NCBI GenBank assembly: GCA_937911935.1
Contig: CALDQH010000088.1
Span: 1 to 35,333, forward strand
Source: an uncultured Bacteroidales bacterium
GTDB taxonomy: Bacteria > Bacteroidota > Bacteroidia > Bacteroidales > Paludibacteraceae
DNA: 35,333 bases
Direction of reading: 5' to 3'
Shown: positions 30,263 through 35,333 of the stretch, in pieces
Layout of the letters: the number at the start of each line of letters is the position of its first letter
Position numbering within the stretch: the first letter of the stretch is position 1
Made by a program: the position numbers and the translations under genes
The notes under the pieces: model-generated
Told to the model about the DNA's origin: nothing
The model's input: only the letters and a program-made list of their open reading frames with translations
The model's database searches: none

Positions 30263-31318
30263 TCAACGCATCAACGACAAAAGCAGCGCTTTAAAATCGG
30301 TGTTTTCGTGAATGCCGGTTAATTTATTGGCTCCTGTTCCGTAGGCATAGAAAGGTACGTGCACGCCACTGTGGTCGCCAGTTGAGAAAGTGGGCTTTAG
30401 GTCTTGACCAGGAAGACTCAAACCGCCTGTTTCGTGGTCGGCAGTAATAAATACTAAAGTGCCAGGGTGCGCATCGGCATAATCCATGCAAACGCCAATT
30501 ACGCGGTTGATGTCCAACATTTCGGCGCGTAGGCGTTCGCCCTCGTTGCCGTGTCCAGCCCAGTCTATTTGCGAACCTTCAATCATCAAGAAGAAACCTT
30601 GCTCGTTCTTTTCTAACAAACGAAGGGTTTGCATTACGCCTTGAGCGATGGTATCGCCACGCATGGGCGATGTGGGCATGTCTTCTTCTGCCAAAATGCA
30701 GGCAACTTTGCCGCTTTCAATGGCTGCCATAGAATCTAAGCTGTATGTTACTTGATAACCAGCTTGGGTAAGCGAGTCGGGTACTAACAATTTGTTGCCT
30801 CCAGCTACAAATACATCGGGACCGTTTTTATAAAGGTCACTCAGAATTTCGGCATCCATGCCGCGGTTTATTTGATGTGCGTAGAAGGCTGCCGGTGTCG
30901 CATGGGTAATGCGGCAACTGGCTACCTCGCCAGTTGCAAAGCCGCTTTGGCTTAGTTCGTACATAATAGAGGTAACGGGTACACTATCGGCATTCATCCC
31001 CAAAACACCGTTGTTGGTTTTAACACCACAAGCCAAAGCGGTTCCACCGGCAGCCGAGTCCGTAACACGGTGGCTTGCCGAGTAGGTTTTAGAAAAACCA
31101 ATGCTGTGGCTGCGTTCAAAGTTATTGGGGCTAGGAACCAAACTCATTTGGTTAGGACCCATGCCGTCGCCTATAATAAAGATGATGTTTTTAACTTTGT
31201 TTTGTTGTTCTGTGGTATTCTTAGAATCGTGTTCTGTCCATTCTTGGTGTATTATACCAATAGCGAACAATAGCATGCCCGCTGCAAGACAAATGTTGGA
31301 AATTTTTCTTTTATCCAT
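30263..31318 (-). CDS. Alkaline phosphatase (PhoA superfamily)
   Basis: A 351-residue periplasmic or membrane-anchored phosphomonoesterase. An N-terminal hydrophobic segment (about 7-23) acts as signal or anchor. The metal site begins with IIGDGMG (D51), and the catalytic serine S88 lies in VTDSAAGGTALACG. Later ligands are in TADHETGG and GDHSGVHVPFYAYG. It is shorter than E. coli PhoA (about 470) but typical of the compact Bacteroidota forms. It releases phosphate from organic esters. It starts 3 bp after the MerR gene and ends the M23-MerR-phosphatase operon. Confidence 0.92.
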   Translation of the reverse strand: MDKRKISNICLAAGMLLFAIGIIHQEWTEHDSKNTTEQQNKVKNIIFIIGDGMGPNQMSLVPSPNNFERSHSIGFSKTYSASHRVTDSAAGGTALACGVKTNNGVLGMNADSVPVTSIMYELSQSGFATGEVASCRITHATPAAFYAHQINRGMDAEILSDLYKNGPDVFVAGGNKLLVPDSLTQAGYQVTYSLDSMAAIESGKVACILAEEDMPTSPMRGDTIAQGVMQTLRLLEKNEQGFFLMIEGSQIDWAGHGNEGERLRAEMLDINRVIGVCMDYADAHPGTLVFITADHETGGLSLPGQDLKPTFSTGDHSGVHVPFYAYGTGANKLTGIHENTDFKALLLSLMR

Positions 31319-31321
31319 AGT

Positions 31322-31660
31322 TTATTCTTTAAGTTTATTCATTTCGGCTCTAATGGCGTAAAGTTGGTTGCGTAGCTGTGCTAATTCTTCGGTTACGCTG
31401 TATTCGTTTTGGGCTTTGTGCTTGTTTTTTTTGATTTGTGCAGCAACCCCTTCTAAAGTCATGCCTTTCTCGTCGGCATAATAGGCAATTAGTTGCACGA
31501 GTTTTATGTCTTCTTGCGAGTAAAAGCGTGTGCCTTTGCTGTTGGTCTTGGGTTGTAAAAAATCAAACTTGCTTTCCCAAAAACGGAGTTTGGAGGGTGC
31601 AACTTGCAGCATATCTGCCACCTCGCCAATGGAGTAATATTGTTTGGTTAGGTTCTCCAT
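31322..31660 (-). CDS. MerR-family transcriptional regulator
   Basis: A 112-residue DNA-binding protein. The winged helix-turn-helix (about 7-75) is YYSIGEVADMLQVAPSKLRFWESKFDFLQPKTNSKGTRFYSQEDIKLVQLIAYYADEKGMTLEGVAAQI. A coiled-coil tail (about 88-112) would dimerise it. There is no long effector domain, so it belongs with the short MerR/HspR-like regulators of Bacteroidota. It lies between the M23 peptidase (5 bp) and alkaline phosphatase (3 bp) genes. Its targets are unknown; self-regulation is possible. Confidence 0.9.
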   Translation of the reverse strand: MENLTKQYYSIGEVADMLQVAPSKLRFWESKFDFLQPKTNSKGTRFYSQEDIKLVQLIAYYADEKGMTLEGVAAQIKKNKHKAQNEYSVTEELAQLRNQLYAIRAEMNKLKE

Positions 31661-31665
31661 GGCTG

Positions 31666-32655
31666 TTAGTCAAAGGTTTGCGAGCTGTTGGACGATATAC
31701 GCACCATTTCGTCGTACTCTTCGGGTGATAAATCCAAGAAATAGTAGTTTTGTGGGTTTTGGTGCACTCCTTTGTAACGCACCTCGTAGTGCAAGTGAGG
31801 TCCCGTCGATTTACCTGTGTTTCCTACGTAAGCAATAACATCGCCACGCGACACTTTACTTCCGCGTCGTAGTCCTTTTTTAAACTTGCTGCAGTGTGCA
31901 TACAGGGTAGTATAATCGTATCCGTGATCGATGATAACGCAATAGCCATATCCTTGTTTCCAACCAATCGATGTGATTACACCGTCGGCAGTGGCAAAAA
32001 TATCGGTGCCTGTAGGTGCCGAAAAGTCCATGCCTTTGTGAAAACGGATGGTTTTATAAATGGGATCGACGCGACGACCATATCCCGATGCAGTTCTTTT
32101 CAAATCCTTGTTGGGAACCGGTTGTATGGCGGGGATGTGTAGCAAACGATCTTCGCGTTCTTTTGCCAATTGAACCAATTCGTCAAATGAGTTAGATTGG
32201 GTATAGAGCATTTTGTTAAGTTGGTCCATTTTTTGTGTGGTTTGCTTAACAATGGTTCCGGTACGTAGGTTGTCCCATTGGTCGTATCGGGCAGTATGCA
32301 CCAAATTTCCCGTACGCAAGGCGGTTGGAATAGAATCGGCTTGCAACATGACACGGTAAAAATTATCGTCACGTTCTTGGATGATATCTAAGATGCGCAA
32401 AGCTTCGTCTAATTGTCTGTCTAATAGTTGGTATTGGCTGTTAATGCGGTCGTTCTCTTCGATTAGGCGTTTTTGTGCAGGCGATTGAATAAAGGTAATG
32501 AGTAGAATAAAAACACCCACGCCGATGATGCTACCCAAGGTGGCAACCCTTAAAAAACGGCGTATGTGGTAGCCGTACGTATTATCAACACGTTCGTATT
32601 TAAGTGTTTTTCGGTTGTATTTATAGTGTGGATTTTCGGACGAAAATAATGCCAT
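31666..32655 (-). CDS. M23-family (LytM-type) murein peptidase or activator
   Basis: A 329-residue protein. A short cytoplasmic start is followed by a membrane helix (about 36-57), a coiled coil (about 60-95) and a C-terminal M23 domain (about 200-300). Zinc ligands are intact: H206-x3-D210 in HKGMDFSAPTG and H287-x-H289 in GPHLHYEVR, plus YAH254. It likely cuts peptidoglycan cross-links or regulates amidases at the cell surface. I chose ATG at 32655. The upstream ATG at 32676 overlaps the promoter -7 element and could not be transcribed in full. It is the first gene of the operon with merR and phosphatase. Confidence 0.9.
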   Translation of the reverse strand: MALFSSENPHYKYNRKTLKYERVDNTYGYHIRRFLRVATLGSIIGVGVFILLITFIQSPAQKRLIEENDRINSQYQLLDRQLDEALRILDIIQERDDNFYRVMLQADSIPTALRTGNLVHTARYDQWDNLRTGTIVKQTTQKMDQLNKMLYTQSNSFDELVQLAKEREDRLLHIPAIQPVPNKDLKRTASGYGRRVDPIYKTIRFHKGMDFSAPTGTDIFATADGVITSIGWKQGYGYCVIIDHGYDYTTLYAHCSKFKKGLRRGSKVSRGDVIAYVGNTGKSTGPHLHYEVRYKGVHQNPQNYYFLDLSPEEYDEMVRISSNSSQTFD

Positions 32656-32673
32656 GCATAAAATTTTAATGTA

Positions 32674-32705
32674 CAAAGATACTACACAACCTGTGCAAAT
32701 GCAAA
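32674..32705 (-). promoter_or_regulatory. Promoter of the M23-MerR-phosphatase operon (TTTG-N20-TATCTTTG)
   Basis: Reading left, TTTG at 32705-32702, a 20-bp spacer and TATCTTTG at 32681-32674 match the consensus. It fixes the M23 start at 32655. Confidence 0.78.
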
Positions 32706-32761
32706 AATAGTTAACGTTTTTTTTGTTAAGTCGATAGGCTTCTGTTTTCGACTAATTTGAG

Positions 32762-32769
32762 TACTTTTG
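32762..32769 (+). promoter_or_regulatory. -7 element (TACTTTTG) four bases before the endonuclease ATG
   Basis: It matches TAnnTTTG and ends at 32769, with the ATG at 32774. Transcription would start at or on the ATG. No strong -33 element. Confidence 0.5.
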
Positions 32770-32773
32770 CGCT

Positions 32774-33580
32774 ATGTTAAAGAAAGGAAATAATAAAAAA
32801 CACCAATTGATAGTACAATTGTTGCTATCCATTTTGGTATTGGGCGGAGTTTGGTATCACAACAGTTGTCAGCGTTCTATCTATCCACCCCAGCAGTTGG
32901 AATTGCCACAACTAACCAAGTCTGTTTCGTCGCAAATTATCGAACACGAAGGGTACAGCCTTTCGTATAATTCCGATTGGCTATTGCCTAATTGGGTTGC
33001 TTACGAACTTACAGCAGCCGAAGTTGATGGAGATATACCTCGTGCTACTCACTTTTATCAAGATCCGTTGCTTGTAGGTGCACAAGCCGATAAAGATGAT
33101 TTTAGAAATTCGGGTTATGATAGAGGACACATGGTAGCTGCAGATGATATGAAATGGAGCGAAACGGCTATGCGTCATTCGTTTTATTTGACAAATGTGT
33201 GTCCACAAATTCCCAATTTTAATGCTGGTATTTGGAAAAGTTTTGAAATAAAAGGACAAAAATGGGCAGTGCAGTACGGAAAAGTCTATATTGCCTGTGG
33301 TCCTGTGGTAACCAATGGCAAGTATGGCACGATAGGAAAAAATAAAGTCGTAGTGCCCGATGGCTTTTACAAGGTGTTTTTGGTTGATAACAACGGTAGA
33401 TACGAAGCATTGGGTTTGCTATTTGATCATGTTGCTGGCAGAAAAAAGATGAAAAATTATGCTTGTAGCATCGACTCGGTCGAAAAAGTAACGGGTATCG
33501 ATTTCTTTTGTCGATTGCCCGATGAGGTAGAAAGCAGGGTTGAGTCGCAAGTAAACTTATCTGTGTGGGGCTTTAAATAA
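32774..33580 (+). CDS. DNA/RNA non-specific endonuclease (NUC/beta-beta-alpha-metal)
   Basis: A 268-residue exported nuclease. The hydrophobic N-terminus (about 11-27) is a signal or anchor, and C32 lacks a proper lipobox. The catalytic motif D116-R-G-H119 in YDRGHMVAADDM supplies the general base histidine. NVCPQIPNFNAGIW holds the metal-binding asparagine (N150). These are the hallmarks of the NucA/Serratia nuclease family, which cuts DNA and RNA without sequence preference using Mg2+. Together with the phosphatases in the window it would feed nucleotide and phosphate scavenging. ATG lies directly after a -7 element. Confidence 0.92.
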   Translation: MLKKGNNKKHQLIVQLLLSILVLGGVWYHNSCQRSIYPPQQLELPQLTKSVSSQIIEHEGYSLSYNSDWLLPNWVAYELTAAEVDGDIPRATHFYQDPLLVGAQADKDDFRNSGYDRGHMVAADDMKWSETAMRHSFYLTNVCPQIPNFNAGIWKSFEIKGQKWAVQYGKVYIACGPVVTNGKYGTIGKNKVVVPDGFYKVFLVDNNGRYEALGLLFDHVAGRKKMKNYACSIDSVEKVTGIDFFCRLPDEVESRVESQVNLSVWGFK

Positions 33581-33609
33581 GGATGGTTGCTGGTAATTAT
33601 GCAGGTATG

Positions 33610-33655
33610 ATACAATAAAAAAGCTTCGGAGACATCCGAAGCTTTTTTATTGTAT
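33610..33655. terminator. Perfect 21-bp bidirectional terminator
   Basis: Arms 33610-33630 and 33635-33655 pair without mismatch around GACA. The central GCTTCGGA/TCCGAAGC is flanked by A and T runs. It separates the convergent endonuclease and MFS genes. Confidence 0.93.
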
Positions 33656-33683
33656 GCTATCAACTTTCAGCAAGTGATAGTCA

Positions 33684-35111
33684 TTATTTTTTATCTTTTA
33701 CAGCAATCCAAAGTACGCCAGAGATAAGCAAGCATACAGCACAGATAGCAAAGATGATTGATTTGTCGGCAGCAGCATTAACTACTTCGCCCATTTTGAA
33801 CGATGCAACCAATTGAGGCAAAACAACCGATAAGTTAAAAATACCCATGTATAAGCCCATTTTGCTTTGGTCAACGCGTTCGCTCATAATAGCAAATGGA
33901 AGTGATACCAACGAAGCCCAGCCAATACCTACAATAACCAACGATGCAAAGAATACGTAAATGTTAGCACCAAAGAAGTAGATAAGTCCGTAACCCAAAG
34001 CCATTAATAAGATAGAACCTGTGTGGGTTTTAGCCATACCTGCTTTTTGAGCGATAACGTTTAGTACCAATACAGGAAGAATGGCACCAATCAAGTCACG
34101 TACCAAGAATGCCATAGAGTTGACGGTTTGTTCGGTTCCTGCAATGCCAGTAATGATGTTTACAACGTAGAAGAACATGTAAATGTTCATGGTTTGAACG
34201 CCCCACCAAGTAAACGAGTGAGCAAGCAAGATTTTTTGGAATTGGTTGTTATCTTCGCTGCTGCGAGTTGCATTAAATAGAACGGCTAAAATGGCCAAAA
34301 TTTCGATGATAACGCATGCGCATTCAACGTAGTCTAAGCCAAAAATGTCACCTGCAACAGTTAAACCAAATAATTTGCCTACAATTACGTAGATGCCATA
34401 AATAAGGAAACCAGATAGAGGTAGAATTGATTCTACCATGTCTTTAATAGACGATTTTTGTTGAGCAACAGCATCGTTGTTTTCGCTTTTTAATTCGCGA
34501 GGTTCTTCGATAAAGAAGATAGGTAATACCGTAAATAATACAGCAATAATAGCACCTACGTAGATAAGAACTTCGTTACCCCAGATAACGGCGATAAGGT
34601 ATGCCAATACACCAAAGGTTCCAGATACGGTTTGCATCCAGGTAAAACCTTTACTGCGTTGTTCGGGGGTGGTGCAGTCTGCTACCAACGAACGGGTAGG
34701 GTTGAAACTTACGTTAATAGAAAGGTCAAGGGTAAGTGCAATGGTAACGGCAATGGCAAGCAAACCTTCGCTACCGCTCATGCCCATCACTTTTTGAACA
34801 ATCTCTAAGTTGGGTAGGGCAAGTAACATCAAACCAGTTAAAATACCACCGATGATAACCCAAGGACGACGACGTCCGCCCATAAACCATAGGTTGTCAG
34901 ATACGGCACCTACAATGGGTTGCGCAATGATACCTGCGATAGGACCAGCAGCCCATACAATACCAATTTCGTGAATATCAAGACCGTACTTGGTCGAAAG
35001 AATCCAGCTTAAAGCCGAAATTTGTACCGAAAGGCCAAATCCCATAGCGGTTGCTGGAAGCGATAGAAGAGCATAGAACCATGTCTTCATCTTTTTTTGT
35101 GCTTCTAACAT
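33684..35111 (-). CDS. MFS sugar transporter, SLC45/GPH-like
   Basis: A 475-residue twelve-helix inner membrane transporter. The loop 2-3 signature GAVSDNLWFMGGRRRPWVIIGG is the SLC45-type variant of the MFS motif (GRRRP). FNPTRSLVADCTTPEQRSKGF lies in the next part. This group carries sucrose, maltose and similar sugars with protons in plants, animals and Bacteroidota. The substrate here cannot be told; no glycosidase gene lies in the window. ATG at 35111 was taken; a second in-frame ATG at 35090 is possible. A terminator lies after its stop. Confidence 0.88.
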   Translation of the reverse strand: MLEAQKKMKTWFYALLSLPATAMGFGLSVQISALSWILSTKYGLDIHEIGIVWAAGPIAGIIAQPIVGAVSDNLWFMGGRRRPWVIIGGILTGLMLLALPNLEIVQKVMGMSGSEGLLAIAVTIALTLDLSINVSFNPTRSLVADCTTPEQRSKGFTWMQTVSGTFGVLAYLIAVIWGNEVLIYVGAIIAVLFTVLPIFFIEEPRELKSENNDAVAQQKSSIKDMVESILPLSGFLIYGIYVIVGKLFGLTVAGDIFGLDYVECACVIIEILAILAVLFNATRSSEDNNQFQKILLAHSFTWWGVQTMNIYMFFYVVNIITGIAGTEQTVNSMAFLVRDLIGAILPVLVLNVIAQKAGMAKTHTGSILLMALGYGLIYFFGANIYVFFASLVIVGIGWASLVSLPFAIMSERVDQSKMGLYMGIFNLSVVLPQLVASFKMGEVVNAAADKSIIFAICAVCLLISGVLWIAVKDKK

Positions 35112-35148
35112 AGTATTTAAATTTAGTGAATAAATGCTGATTATCTCA

Positions 35149-35156
35149 CAAAGATA
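35149..35156 (-). promoter_or_regulatory. -7 element (TATCTTTG) of the MFS gene
   Basis: It matches TAnnTTTG reading left, about 38 bases before the ATG at 35111. No clear -33 element. Confidence 0.45.
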
Positions 35157-35186
35157 AATAAAAAAAATGAAACTTGTGTATTTTTT

Positions 35187-35210
35187 GTTTAGTCGTTTAG
35201 TCGTTTAGTC
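35187..35210. repeat. Octamer microrepeat GTTTAGTC (3 copies)
   Basis: Three perfect copies in the region upstream of the MFS gene. The remaining sequence to the window end (35211-35333) contains words such as CGCTTCGCTTC and AACGCATTTTCTTAACG, but no gene that I can support. Confidence 0.85.
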
Positions 35211-35333
35211 GCCTTACCGCATCACCGATTTTGTTTCGGCGCTTCATTCAAAGCCTACGCTCTTCGCGGCATTTTTGCTTTTCCTCGCTAAAAATGCGAT
35301 GTCCGCTTCGCTTCTTAACGCATTTTCTTAACG

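Noticed and set aside
32656..32676. Longer M23 peptidase start (MYIKILC...)
   Set aside because: This ATG overlaps the promoter -7 element, so it would lie upstream of or at the transcription start.

Overview
The window looks like chromosomal DNA of a Bacteroidota bacterium, most likely of the order Bacteroidales. Three things point there. Intergenic regions carry the Bacteroidota promoter type (TTTG or TTG, 19-20 bp, TAnnTTTG) several times. The tmRNA at 26860-27255 encodes a tag reading GNNNYALAA, very close to tags I recall from Bacteroides and Porphyromonas. Gene content also fits: a riboswitch-led thiSEGCHF operon, split ThrE exporter genes, a DUF2490-like protein, an S9/DPP-IV-like protein, and a coiled-coil/ZapA/RNase Y cluster. 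I cannot name a genus. I see no rRNA, tRNA, insertion sequence, integrase, prophage or CRISPR array, so this reads as core chromosome with a few unusual loci.

Layout. 1-1004: the first five codons of a leftward gene, then a permease with a C-terminal HMA metal-binding domain. 1010-2617 (minus): an operon of BCP-type peroxiredoxin and iron-dependent alcohol dehydrogenase. 2766-4468 (plus): a flavodiiron protein behind a near-perfect sigma-54 type promoter, a small cysteine-cluster protein and a small helix-turn-helix-like protein. 4548-9506 (plus): a gene remnant, a hexapeptide acetyltransferase, an ICMT-like membrane protein, a GNAT acetyltransferase, two ThrE halves, a DUF2490-like protein and a 5'-nucleotidase. 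9610-14991 (plus): the thiamine operon with promoter, extra leader hairpins, TPP riboswitch, terminator and thiS-E-G-C-H-F, covering thiazole and pyrimidine synthesis and their coupling. 15115-20698: patatin-like lipase (minus), lipoprotein 5'-nucleotidase/UshA-like (plus), a small lipoprotein with an amino-acid/cation symporter (minus), and a MATE exporter (minus). 20841-28858: YjdM/PhnA zinc ribbon protein (plus), dnaK (minus), an S9-family protein with lost catalytic residues (plus), a nucleotidyltransferase (plus), a repeat block, ssrA (minus) and rny (minus). 28954-30071 (minus): zapA, a coiled-coil partner and rplS. 30263-32655 (minus): an operon of M23 peptidase, MerR-type regulator and alkaline phosphatase. 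32774-33580 (plus): a DNA/RNA non-specific endonuclease. 33684-35111 (minus): an SLC45-like MFS sugar transporter.

Themes. Oxygen and oxidative-stress defence sits at the left (peroxiredoxin, flavodiiron protein), suiting an anaerobe. Several extracytoplasmic phosphatases and nucleases (UshA-like, alkaline phosphatase, endonuclease) suggest nucleotide and phosphate scavenging. The observations I rate highest are the S9 protein lacking the DPP-IV Glu pair, nucleophile Ser and His; the sigma-54 type promoter on the flavodiiron gene with a weaker twin upstream of dnaK; the tmRNA 3' end built into a 20-bp perfect hairpin beside a two-copy hairpin-rich repeat; three genes whose -7 element lies only 4-6 nt before the ATG, suggesting leaderless mRNAs; and spacers carrying very short 7-8 bp tandem repeats.
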